Below, piece by piece: positions 36,069-43,506 of a stretch of DNA of 64,000 nucleotides (the first letter of the stretch is position 1; the number at the start of each line of letters is the position of its first letter). Made by a program: the position numbers and the translations under genes. The notes under the pieces were generated by a model that was not told where the DNA came from, did no database searches, and saw only the letters and a program-made list of their open reading frames with translations. The stretch spans positions 62,001 through 126,000 of the forward strand of contig CADCCB010000001.1 in the NCBI GenBank assembly GCA_902799905.1, given 5' to 3'. Origin of the DNA: an uncultured Prevotellaceae bacterium. GTDB lineage: Bacteria; Bacteroidota; Bacteroidia; Bacteroidales; Bacteroidaceae.

Positions 36069-36990
36069 TGGTCTTCAGCAAGCACCTCATGTAGCGGCTG
36101 AACGATATGCCGTGCTTCCCCCTGTTGCAGAACCAGAACCAACTGCGGCTCCAGAAGTTCTTGCGGATGTCAAACTCCACCATATCGTCGATGTCCTGAT
36201 GACCCTTTTTCTCTGCATCGCGTAGGATAAGTGAGGCCAGCCGCTGGTCGTCGGCATTATCGGGATGATGGTCTCCGACGAACTTCAACTGCCATTTGAT
36301 GGCGTGGCGCACGGCTTCAATCTTTTCTTCAATGCTGTTCATGTCATGACTGATAGACAGTCCGTTACCTCTGTATTGAAACCCTACTTCCTTGGTGTTG
36401 GCTACACCGTGGCTGGCTGCTGCAATGAAGGCGCTGATGTCATCGCTCTGCCAGCCGAAGGGCAACTTGTAGAAGCCACCGTTGGCTCGTAGCGTCTCTG
36501 TCTTGAATAGCCAGTCGCCCAGGTGGGTGTTGCGAGGATTGTAGATGAGCGAATAGACAGACTCCCACTCGGGGCGCTCTTCCAGCACGCAGACCAGACG
36601 GGAGTCGTCGTCGATAATTTCGCTCCTGGCGTGGAAGAGGTCCAGTTCAGGATATTTCGCTATCAGGTCGGCAAAATCCTGCAGACAGCGTGGCGTCAGG
36701 TTGTCGTCATCGCCCATGCAGATGAGGTAGTCTCCTGTGGCATGACTGAGGCAGATGTTCCAGTTGTCCACCACATTCCTTGCTCCGCAGTTCTTCTCGT
36801 TCTTGAAATAGCGGATGCGTGGGTCTGTGTACTGGCTGACGATGCTGTCGAGGTCGTAGGGTGAGGCATCGTTGACGATGACCACCTCGAAATGCGTGTA
36901 GGTCTGTGCCAGCACGCTGTCGATGGTCTCCTTCAAGTACTTGTCCTTGTAGGCAGGTATGGTGACGCTGAATGTGATGTCTTGGGCCAT
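36043..36990 (-). CDS. GT2 glycosyltransferase
   Basis: About 315 aa from MAQDITFSVTIPAYKD. GT-A motifs: VVIVNDASPYD and YLICMGDDDNL (DxD). A longer frame to 37011 begins inside the promoter (TACTTTTG, complement of 37009-37016) and is rejected. Single leftward gene between rightward GT genes. Confidence 0.86.
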   Translation of the reverse strand: MAQDITFSVTIPAYKDKYLKETIDSVLAQTYTHFEVVIVNDASPYDLDSIVSQYTDPRIRYFKNEKNCGARNVVDNWNICLSHATGDYLICMGDDDNLTPRCLQDFADLIAKYPELDLFHARSEIIDDDSRLVCVLEERPEWESVYSLIYNPRNTHLGDWLFKTETLRANGGFYKLPFGWQSDDISAFIAAASHGVANTKEVGFQYRGNGLSISHDMNSIEEKIEAVRHAIKWQLKFVGDHHPDNADDQRLASLILRDAEKKGHQDIDDMVEFDIRKNFWSRSWFWFCNRGKHGISFSRYMRCLLKTIKYLTVSK

Positions 36991-37008
36991 AATCGGAGTA
37001 TTTGGATG

Positions 37009-37016
37009 CAAAAGTA
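37009..37016 (-). promoter_or_regulatory. Promoter -7 box, leftward GT2
   Basis: TACTTTTG on the minus strand, 19 bp upstream of the ATG at 36990. Confidence 0.5.
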
Positions 37017-37059
37017 CAAAAAAAAATGCTCTTTATTCTGAATTATGAAAAAAAAAGCG

Positions 37060-37067
37060 TAATTTTG
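37060..37067 (+). promoter_or_regulatory. Promoter -7 box, rightward GT4
   Basis: TAATTTTG, 18 bp before the ATG at 37086. Confidence 0.55.
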
Positions 37068-37085
37068 CTTTGTCAATTCAACGAA

Positions 37086-38237
37086 ATGAAGATTGCCTAT
37101 ATCTATCCGGCCTTTATCAATATTGGTGGTGCAGACAAAATCATCATCAGTAAGGCTAACTATATGGCAGAACGATGGGGCTACGAGGTCTATCTGATTA
37201 CCGACTCCCAGAACGGGCTTGAGCCCTTCTTTCCTCTTTCGGAGAAAGTGCATCTTGTCGATCTTGACATCAACTTCTTTCAGCAGTACCAGTATGGTCC
37301 GTTAAAGCGTCTGATGGTCTATCTGAGGCTGATGAGAAAATACAAAAGGGCTTTGACGCAAACCTTGGCTCAAATACGGCCTGACATCGTCATCTCCACT
37401 TTCAGCCGCGATGCCAAGTTTGTCAATCTCTATAAGCGCTATGCCAAAGCGGCCATTGCAGAAGTTCATACCACCAAGAAGAATATCCGTGCGTTGCCTA
37501 ACCTCAGACTGAAGGGTGGGGTGTATAAACTGTTAGCGGCTTATATTGAGCATCAGTTGAATGCCTCGGCGAAGAAGTTCGACGAGGTGGTGGTGCTCAA
37601 CACGCTGGAGGAGGAACTCTGGCGTCCTGTCCGTCCCGTGAGGGTCATCAACAATGCCGTGCAGTATTATCCAGAGGAGGAGAACCCCTTATTGGCAAAG
37701 AGCGTCATCTACGTGGGACGGGCGGAATACGAGAAGGCACCCGACCGCCTGATAGAAGTGTGGCGACTGGTGGCCCAGCGTCATCCTGACTGGACCTTGC
37801 GCATGTTCTGCACAGGGGCGATGCTGGATGAGTTGAAAGCGAAGGTGCAGGAATATGGTATTGAACAGCAGGTGCTCTTCATGCCGCCCACCAAGGATAT
37901 GGAACATGAGTATATGACCAGTTCACTATGTGTGCTGACTTCCCGTTACGAGGGCTTCCCTGTTGTCCTACAAGAGGCGATGGGCTGCGGTTTGCCTTGC
38001 ATCTCCTTTAACTGTCCCAGTGGTCCACGCTATATCATCAAAGATGGAGAAGATGGATATCTGGTAGAAAATGGTAATATCGAGGCTTTTGCTGAAAAGG
38101 TTTGTCTATTGATGGAGAATGTGTCTTTGCGTCGACAGTTGGGGCAGAGTGCCAAGCAGCACATGGCATACTATTCGAAAGAACGCATTATGGGGCAATG
38201 GCGCGAGTTATTTGATTCTTTAGTTAAATCGATATAA
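37086..38237 (+). CDS. GT4 glycosyltransferase
   Basis: 383 aa from MKIAYIYPAFINIGGADKI; an upstream in-frame ATG at 37002 lies before the promoter and is not used. GT-B motifs: VIYVGRAEYEKAPDRLIEVW and RYEGFPVVLQEAMGCGLPCISF. Paralogue of the GT4 at 31947. One base separates its stop from the acyltransferase gene. Confidence 0.88.
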   Translation: MKIAYIYPAFINIGGADKIIISKANYMAERWGYEVYLITDSQNGLEPFFPLSEKVHLVDLDINFFQQYQYGPLKRLMVYLRLMRKYKRALTQTLAQIRPDIVISTFSRDAKFVNLYKRYAKAAIAEVHTTKKNIRALPNLRLKGGVYKLLAAYIEHQLNASAKKFDEVVVLNTLEEELWRPVRPVRVINNAVQYYPEEENPLLAKSVIYVGRAEYEKAPDRLIEVWRLVAQRHPDWTLRMFCTGAMLDELKAKVQEYGIEQQVLFMPPTKDMEHEYMTSSLCVLTSRYEGFPVVLQEAMGCGLPCISFNCPSGPRYIIKDGEDGYLVENGNIEAFAEKVCLLMENVSLRRQLGQSAKQHMAYYSKERIMGQWRELFDSLVKSI

Positions 38238-38238
38238 C

Positions 38239-39234
38239 ATGAAGCTTATGAGAAAATATTTTTCACAACTCAGCCAATTCAGAAATGGCATAATGGGAAT
38301 AGCGATGCTGTCCATAATGCTATTTCATCAAGAATTCTCAAGTATTCCTCCTCTAAATATATTTCATAATTTTGGTTATTGGGGTGTGGAGATTTTTCTT
38401 TTTTTGTCAGGGATGGGGATGGTTAATTCTCTTTCAAAAAATAATATTTGTGTCTTTTATCGTCATAGACTACTCCGTTTATTTCCTGCTTGTTTTCTTT
38501 TTGGGGTATTTAAATGGTCAATATTTCAAGTAGATAGTTCTTCTCTATCAGATCTTCACATAGATCTTTGGTCATGTTTTAGTCTTGATTTGTGGTTTAT
38601 TCATTCTATAATTATTTATTATGCAATTAGTCCTCTATTATATAGATTCCTGATGAAGTATCCTGAATTAGGGGTTTTAACTGTTCTTACAGCATATGTG
38701 CTGTCCCATTTCTTTTTAACGCCTATAATAGGCTATGATTGGAAAAGTCCAATTGGAGTTGTTACTTGGACTTTGGGACGACTCCCTGTTTTTACTTATG
38801 GGATGTTATTGGCACTTTTCCCCAAAATAATCAATAGACAGAACTTTTATTTATGCTGGGGGGCATTCATTGCAGCTGTTCTTCTTGTTGTAACGGCGAA
38901 AATGATAGAATTGCCTATATGGGTTAGTTGTTTCCTTCCTCTTTTTACTGCATTAGGGACTCCAGCTATGATTATAGGTTGTATAGTTGTACTATCTATT
39001 ATTCCTGGAATGTTAAAAAATATTTGTTTTTTTACAGGTAGTATTTCTCTTGAATTGTATCTTATCCATGAATTTATAATATGGTCGATATATTTGAAAG
39101 CATATAACGTATATAATACTTTGCTGCTTCTTTTAGTTGCTATTGTATTGTCTTTTGTTTTAGCATATGCTGGTAAGACTATTTTGAATTATATTATTGG
39201 TAACATAACGCATTGTAAGATAAATTTTTTATGA
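38239..39234 (+). CDS. Acyltransferase 3 membrane protein
   Basis: 331-aa integral membrane O-acyltransferase with about ten helices, probably acetylating the glycan. Signature: FRNGIMGIAMLSIMLFHQ (Arg...His) near 14-31 and FYRHRLLRLFPACFLFG near 73-89. The gene is strikingly AT-rich compared with the genes on both sides, so it was probably gained more recently. Overlaps the next gene by 4 bp. Confidence 0.88.
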   Translation: MKLMRKYFSQLSQFRNGIMGIAMLSIMLFHQEFSSIPPLNIFHNFGYWGVEIFLFLSGMGMVNSLSKNNICVFYRHRLLRLFPACFLFGVFKWSIFQVDSSSLSDLHIDLWSCFSLDLWFIHSIIIYYAISPLLYRFLMKYPELGVLTVLTAYVLSHFFLTPIIGYDWKSPIGVVTWTLGRLPVFTYGMLLALFPKIINRQNFYLCWGAFIAAVLLVVTAKMIELPIWVSCFLPLFTALGTPAMIIGCIVVLSIIPGMLKNICFFTGSISLELYLIHEFIIWSIYLKAYNVYNTLLLLLVAIVLSFVLAYAGKTILNYIIGNITHCKINFL

Positions 39235-40190
39235 CAGATAGAATCTTTAGAAAAGAAGGTGCTTTTGCTGTTGCTGTCTTCGCAAATGACAGGCTGACGC
39301 TCGATCAACTCGACGAGCAGCACTTGGTCTATATGCTTGATATCAAGGGACTATGGAAGCCAAAGCCCGTGCTCTATCAGGCCGACTCGTTTCTTTTCGT
39401 GAAGGATGATACGCTCTATCTTTTCTATGAGTTGCAGCATTGGGACGATCCAGGAGTCATCGCGATGGTGAAGACCAAAGACTTGAAGAATTGGACAGAG
39501 CCCGTTGTGGTTCTGAAGCAGCCATTCCATCTCTCGTTCCCCTACGTATTTGAGGATGATGGTGTGGTCTATATGGTGCCCGAATCACAGGAGAGTGATG
39601 CCATCCATCTGTTTCGTGCCGACAATGATGAGCTAACCTCCTTCTCGAAGGTGCGCACGCTGCTGCGTCAGGAGCGCAAGGACGGCATCCATTTTAATTT
39701 TAACGATAGCCATATCTTTAAAGGGAATAGTGAAAAGGGAAAAGTGAATGATTCGCACTCCTGCTATTATCTCTTTACCTCCTATCAGAAGGACTGGATG
39801 TACTATCAGGAACTCTACGTGACTGACGACCTGCTTCATGGTGAGTTCACGAAGCATCCCTGTTCGCCTATCTGCGTGAGCAACGAGTATGGGCGCAATG
39901 GCGGGTCGCTGATCGATTACGATGGTCATCTGTTGCGTGTCACCCAGGACTGTCATGCCGACTACGGCGACAATGTGTCGCTGATGGAGATCACCCGCCT
40001 CAGCGCGACGGAATATGAGGAGCGGCTCTTCCGTCGCAATGTGCTGCCCAAGAATGCTATCTTCCGCGATGGTGGTCACCAGTTGAACATCGCCCGTTTC
40101 AAGGGGAAGTACATTTATGCCACCGACTATAAGCAGAACCGCTGGGCGTGGTATCGTCTCTGGGTGGCTCTAAGGAATAAAATTGTGTAA
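39231..40190 (+). CDS. Beta-propeller protein, GINT1 N-domain-like
   Basis: 319 aa, soluble, no signal. Repeats of the type DTLYLFYELQ, FPYVFEDDGVVYMVPES, HSCYYLFTSY and GKYIYATDYK suggest a five-bladed propeller as in the N-terminal domain of plant glucosamine inositolphosphorylceramide transferase and in sugar formyl/glycosyltransferases of capsule loci. Activity is not known; a role in polysaccharide unit synthesis follows from position. Four AAGGGAA-type heptamers (39721-39748) are embedded in frame and code KGNSEKGKVN. Confidence 0.65.
   Translation: MTDRIFRKEGAFAVAVFANDRLTLDQLDEQHLVYMLDIKGLWKPKPVLYQADSFLFVKDDTLYLFYELQHWDDPGVIAMVKTKDLKNWTEPVVVLKQPFHLSFPYVFEDDGVVYMVPESQESDAIHLFRADNDELTSFSKVRTLLRQERKDGIHFNFNDSHIFKGNSEKGKVNDSHSCYYLFTSYQKDWMYYQELYVTDDLLHGEFTKHPCSPICVSNEYGRNGGSLIDYDGHLLRVTQDCHADYGDNVSLMEITRLSATEYEERLFRRNVLPKNAIFRDGGHQLNIARFKGKYIYATDYKQNRWAWYRLWVALRNKIV
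39721..39748. repeat. Heptamer array in CDS (4 units)
   Basis: AAGGGAA-TAGTGAA-AAGGGAA-AAGTGAA at an exact 7-bp period inside the propeller gene. It codes a hydrophilic stretch between HIF and the next strand, most likely a loop. Confidence 0.65.
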
Positions 40191-40208
40191 TTCGCGGTTC
40201 GAAATAAA

Positions 40209-41492
40209 ATGAAGATACTCTTTCTGGTCTATCACGGCTTCTCTGATGTCAGCGGCATCTCGAAGAAGATTTTTGCTCAGGTCAAGGGCCTCCAGCAGAA
40301 TGGCCACGAGGTGCACCTCTGCTACTATGATCGTGGCTCCAACGGCCACTGGCAGCGCCTCGTAGCAGTCTATCCTCCATCGACCAGTCGCTATCCTCCA
40401 TCCACCATCAACCATCAACCATCAACCATACAGGACTTCGGCTCCGGCAAACTGGCAGGTCTTCGCCAGCGCATCAGTTATGGTGCCATCTACCGCTATT
40501 GTGTCAGTCAGCAGATAGGGATGGTCTATGCCCGCTGCTTCATGAATGCCAACCCCTTCCTCGTCCGTTTCTTCGGTCGGCTGAAGAAGGCTGGCATCAA
40601 GGCTGTGATGGAGATTCCCACCTATCCCTACGATCAGGAGTTTGAGGGCTTTTCGCGCACGGAACGGCTCCAACTGCGTCTCGACCAGATGTTCCGCTGT
40701 CGTCTGGCCCGCCAATTGGAGGCCATCGTCACCTTCACCAACCAGCAGCAGATATTCGGGCAGCGCACCATCCGTATCAGTAATGGCGTCGATCTGGACG
40801 CGATGCCGCTGCATCAGAAAGTTGATACCACTAAAGAACTGCACCTCATCGGTGTGGCCGAGGTACACTACTGGCACGGCTTTGACCGTCTCATCGCCGG
40901 ACTGGGGGAGTATTATACTGGTGAAAGGTTAATGGTTAATGGTGAAGGGAGGATAGATAATGGTCAATGTTCAATGGTCCGCTCGAGCCTTGCTCGCTTG
41001 CTACCGAAGGGACGCAAGAATGTTCAATGGTCAATGCCCGAAGTTTACTTCCACATCGTTGGCGGCGTGTGGCACTCGGAGATGCATGACGACGAGCATG
41101 CCCCAGGCTTCCACGAACTGATAGAGAAATATGGCATCCAGGACAAGGTCATCTTCCACGGACAACTTTTCGGTGATGAACTCAACGAGGTGTTCGCCCG
41201 CTGCTCGTTTGCCGTAGGCAGCCTGGCCCGGCATCGTAGCGGCATCAGCGACATCAAGACGCTGAAGAACCGCGAGTATGCCAGTCGTGGCCTGCCCTTC
41301 GTCTATTCTGAGAACGACAGCGACTTCGACCACCAGCCCTATGTGCTGAAGGTGCCTGCTGACGAGTCGCCCGTTGATGTGGCGCGTATCGTGGAGTTCG
41401 AGCGGCAGTTGACGATGACTCCCCAGCAGATTCGCCAGACGGTGGAGCACCTGTCGTGGAGAGAGCAAATGAGGAAAATATTTGAGATTTGA
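40209..41492 (+). CDS. GT4 glycosyltransferase carrying two in-frame repeat inserts
   Basis: 427 aa, longer than related enzymes because of two low-complexity inserts. N-terminal LFLVYHGFSDVSGISKKIFAQ (4-24), acceptor-side YARCFMNANPFLVRFF, linker IRISNGVDLDAM, and donor half YFHIVGG...KVIFHGQLFGDEL, VGSLARHRSGISDIKTLKNREYASRGLPFV. Insert 1 (40371-40433, 21 codons: YPPSTSRYPPSTINHQPSTIQ) is nine heptamers; insert 2 (40920-41035, about 39 codons) is heptamers around a 46-bp core. Removing both leaves a normal GT4. Both keep the frame. No stop is introduced, so the product is probably active, with flexible loops. Confidence 0.82.
   Translation: MKILFLVYHGFSDVSGISKKIFAQVKGLQQNGHEVHLCYYDRGSNGHWQRLVAVYPPSTSRYPPSTINHQPSTIQDFGSGKLAGLRQRISYGAIYRYCVSQQIGMVYARCFMNANPFLVRFFGRLKKAGIKAVMEIPTYPYDQEFEGFSRTERLQLRLDQMFRCRLARQLEAIVTFTNQQQIFGQRTIRISNGVDLDAMPLHQKVDTTKELHLIGVAEVHYWHGFDRLIAGLGEYYTGERLMVNGEGRIDNGQCSMVRSSLARLLPKGRKNVQWSMPEVYFHIVGGVWHSEMHDDEHAPGFHELIEKYGIQDKVIFHGQLFGDELNEVFARCSFAVGSLARHRSGISDIKTLKNREYASRGLPFVYSENDSDFDHQPYVLKVPADESPVDVARIVEFERQLTMTPQQIRQTVEHLSWREQMRKIFEI
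40371..40433. repeat. Heptamer array in CDS (9 units)
   Basis: Nine successive 7-bp units of the CATCAAC / TATCCTC type, exactly 63 bp or 21 codons, within the GT4 gene. Three consecutive units are identical (CATCAAC). Confidence 0.8.
40920..41035. repeat. Heptamer array with 46-bp core, in CDS
   Basis: Eight heptamers (GGTGAAA, GGTTAAT twice, GGTGAAG, GGAGGAT, AGATAAT, GGTCAAT, GTTCAAT), then a 46-bp core (40976-41021), then GTTCAAT and GGTCAAT again. The core is the same sequence, inverted, as that at 46.1-46.2 kb. Confidence 0.8.
40976..41028 (+). repeat. 53-bp repeat unit, copy in GT4 gene
   Basis: Begins GGTCCGCTCGAGCCTTGCTC, ends GCAAGAATGTTCAAT. It contains the dyad CGAGC-CTT-GCTCG and the 8-bp palindrome GCTCGAGC. 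Two and a third copies lie inverted at 46103-46227 with only one or two base differences. Confidence 0.8.
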
Positions 41493-41499
41493 GATTTCT
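41481..41499. repeat. Short heptamer array abutting the GH105 ATG
   Basis: TTTGAGA-TTTGAGA-TTTCT, ending at the base before ATG 41500 and overlapping the end of the GT4 gene. Confidence 0.5.
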
Positions 41500-42813
41500 A
41501 TGTTCAAAGGTATAATTAGCGCAATTCTTTTGTTTCCCTTCGTCTGTCAGGCGCAGGAACTGAGTGCCGACAGCATCATGGCGACAACGGAGCGGGTGGC
41601 GGCCTATTTCATCGGGAGCAACCCCGATGTGGGGGCCGACAGCCATGTGGGCGGTAAGACCCGCAACAGCAGGATATGGACGCGAGGCGTGTTCTACGAA
41701 GGCCTGCTCAACGCCTATCGTGAGAATCCGCAGGAGGAGTGGCTGCGTTACGCCCTCGACTGGGGCGAGTACCACCAGTGGTACAGTTGTACCGATTCGC
41801 AGAAGCGTCACGCCGACTTCCAGTGCTGCGGACAGGCCTACCTGCAGATGTACATGATGGACCCCACGCAGACGCAGCGCATGGAGCATATCAAGATGCG
41901 CATAGACGATATGATGGCTACCGACAAGATTGACGACTGGTACTGGATAGACGCCATACAGATGGCGATGCCTATCTTTGCCCAACTGGGCACCATCACC
42001 GGCAACGAGGCCTACTGGGAGCGGATGTACGAGATGTACCAGTACACGCGCAACAAGCACGGAGGCAGCAAGAAGGGTGGGGGGAAGCCCCTGTTCAACA
42101 CCACCACCGGACTGTGGTATCGCGACTACCAGTTCGATCCTCCCTACCGCGACCTGACGGAGGGCGACAAGGACTGCTACTGGTCGAGAGGCAACGGGTG
42201 GGTGTATATGGCATTGGCACGTGTGATGCAGTTCACGCCCGACGATGAGGCTCACCGCGCCTCTTATGTCAGCGACTTCCGCAAGATGAGCAGCGCCCTG
42301 CTGGCCTGTCAGCGCGACGACGGCTCGTGGAATGTCAGTCTTGCCGCCCCCTCCAACTACGGACAGCCTGGCAGCGAGGGACCTGAGATGACGGGCACGT
42401 CGCTCTTCGTCGGAGGTATGGCCTATGGCGTGAGGGCCGGGCTGCTCGACGGCGACACCTATCTGCCTGCCATCATCAGCGGTTGGCAGGCCATGCGTCG
42501 TGCCGTTCACGATGATACGGGCTTCGTGGGCTATCTGCAAGGCTCCGGCTCCAAGCCCGAAGACGGTGGCGTCATCACCTTCAACTCCATTCCCGATTTC
42601 GAGGACTTCGGCATCGGTTGCTGGCTTTGGGGTGCCGCCGAGGTGCATGCCCTCGCCCTCCAGCATTCGGAAGAGACCAGTGGCATCCTCCCGTCTTGCG
42701 TCACCCTTCACCCGTCACCATCTACCTTCTACACCCTCTCCGGCCAGCGTGTGTCGCATCCCGTGAAGGGTCGTCTCTATATCAGCAGCCAGGGTCGTGT
42801 AGTAAAGTATTGA
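41500..42813 (+). CDS. GH105-like hydrolase with Prevotella-type C-terminal domain
   Basis: About 437 aa from MFKGIISAILLFPF, whose cleavage would be after CQA; an upstream in-frame ATG at 41482 would add residues before the signal peptide. GH105 motifs: RGVFYEGLLNAYRE, YWIDAIQMAMPIFAQ, CYWSRGNGWVYMALAR, EMTGTSLFVGGMAYGV. The C-terminus (LSGQRVSHPVKGRLYISSQGR) resembles the short beta domain ending many secreted Prevotella proteins. Six heptamers (42691-42732, 14 codons) form the linker before it. Unusually, it sits directly after a GT4 (8-bp gap) in a glycan-building operon. Confidence 0.87.
   Translation: MFKGIISAILLFPFVCQAQELSADSIMATTERVAAYFIGSNPDVGADSHVGGKTRNSRIWTRGVFYEGLLNAYRENPQEEWLRYALDWGEYHQWYSCTDSQKRHADFQCCGQAYLQMYMMDPTQTQRMEHIKMRIDDMMATDKIDDWYWIDAIQMAMPIFAQLGTITGNEAYWERMYEMYQYTRNKHGGSKKGGGKPLFNTTTGLWYRDYQFDPPYRDLTEGDKDCYWSRGNGWVYMALARVMQFTPDDEAHRASYVSDFRKMSSALLACQRDDGSWNVSLAAPSNYGQPGSEGPEMTGTSLFVGGMAYGVRAGLLDGDTYLPAIISGWQAMRRAVHDDTGFVGYLQGSGSKPEDGGVITFNSIPDFEDFGIGCWLWGAAEVHALALQHSEETSGILPSCVTLHPSPSTFYTLSGQRVSHPVKGRLYISSQGRVVKY
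42691..42732. repeat. Heptamer array in CDS (6 units)
   Basis: CCGTCTT-GCGTCAC-CCTTCAC-CCGTCAC-CATCTAC-CTTCTAC, 42 bp or 14 codons, between the GH105 catalytic domain and the C-terminal domain. Confidence 0.7.
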
Positions 42814-42856
42814 TTACCTCTGCCATCCATCCTACAAAATAGTTAAAGCAAGAGAA

Positions 42857-43116
42857 AGTAGGAAAGTAGGAAAGTAGGAAAGTAGACATTAAGGTGTTTT
42901 GGGGGTAAAAAGAAGGCATTAATAGTAATAATATAATAATGGTGATATATATATATATTAATATTATAATATATAATATATATATAAATAATAATAATAT
43001 TAAATAATGTTTAAAATGGAACCGCTATATATAATGTTTCCTTTCCTCTTTGAATGTCTCTTTCCGCACCCTGAAAAGGCTTAATGTCTACTTTCCTACT
43101 TTCCTACTTTCCTACT
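42857..43116. mobile_element. 260-bp AT-rich element with perfect 37-bp inverted ends
   Basis: Left arm 42857-42893 and right arm 43080-43116 are exact inverted copies over 37 bp, each with three tandem AGTAGGAA-type octamers and then AGTAGACATTAAG. Between them lies about 186 bp, strongly AT-rich in the middle (TA/ATA runs, about 42940-43010). There is no coding capacity. The form resembles a MITE or a cruciform-forming site; no transposase or target duplication is evident, so mobility is only a possibility. Confidence 0.6.
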
Positions 43117-43195
43117 ATCTCTACGGAACAAACGTCATCTACGCCCCGTTCCGATGCTTTGCAACGGTCGTTGGAATGCTTCCTTACAGGGGAAA

Positions 43196-43282
43196 GGAAG
43201 CATCGGAACGGAGTGTAGGAAGCATCGGGACGGAGTGTGGGAAGCATCGGAACGAGTGATGGGAGGCATTCGGACGGAGCGA
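43196..43282. repeat. 22-bp tandem repeat, four units
   Basis: GGAAGCATCGGAACGGAGTG-TA and three variants follow each other head to tail (43196, 43218, 43240, 43262). Part of the unit appears inverted at 43148-43160 (CGTTCCGATGCTT). There are no spacers, so it is not a CRISPR array. Confidence 0.7.
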
Positions 43283-43283
43283 A

Positions 43284-43431
43284 GCATGATATTAATACCC
43301 TTCTTGGGCTCGGGCAGGCGAACACCATTCAAGTCGTATATAGTGGTATTATTGCCTTTGGTATTTTCAACTGCATTGATTCCAGCAGGAATACCGTGAG
43401 GCTTCTTTTCTGACAGAATGTTTTGTGGTTT
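43284..43431 (-). pseudogene. Remnant of a secreted-protein C-terminal domain
   Basis: On the minus strand the sequence can be read ...NTKGNNTTIYDLNGVRLPEP-KKGINI..., the signature of the short C-terminal domain of many secreted Prevotella proteins. The rest of the gene is missing, and downstream the frame runs into the 22-bp repeats. It marks a lost gene at this spot. Confidence 0.55.
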
Positions 43432-43444
43432 GGAAAAATAATCG

Positions 43445-43452
43445 TAACTTTG
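43445..43452 (+). promoter_or_regulatory. GH28 promoter -7 box
   Basis: TAACTTTG, with TTTTGTGGTTTGG upstream (about 43420-43434). The leader to the ATG at 43507 consists mostly of a heptamer array. Confidence 0.55.
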
Positions 43453-43465
43453 CAACAAAATGAGA

Positions 43466-43500
43466 GTTTCATGTTTCAAGTTTCACGTTTCATGTTTGAG
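43466..43500. repeat. Heptamer array in 5' leader of GH28 gene (5 units)
   Basis: GTTTCAT-GTTTCAA-GTTTCAC-GTTTCAT-GTTTGAG, ending 6 bp before the ATG at 43507 and lying inside the transcribed leader. Confidence 0.75.
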
Positions 43501-43506
43501 GAAAGA

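Larger units (their letters stand above)
42814..43506. other. Repeat-rich spacer without intact genes
   Basis: Nearly 700 bp between two secreted-hydrolase genes. From left to right it holds the 260-bp AT-rich inverted-repeat element (42857-43116), a 22-bp tandem repeat (43196-43282), a leftward gene remnant (about 43284-43431), a promoter (43445-43452) and a heptamer array (43466-43500). No intact gene is credible. Confidence 0.7.

Noticed and set aside
43196..43282. Possible CRISPR array
   Set aside because: The 22-bp units follow each other without spacers and there are no cas genes.
43135..43479. 114-aa leftward reading frame as an intact gene
   Set aside because: Only the middle resembles a known domain end; the rest is read from 22-bp repeats and heptamers, so I treat it as a remnant.
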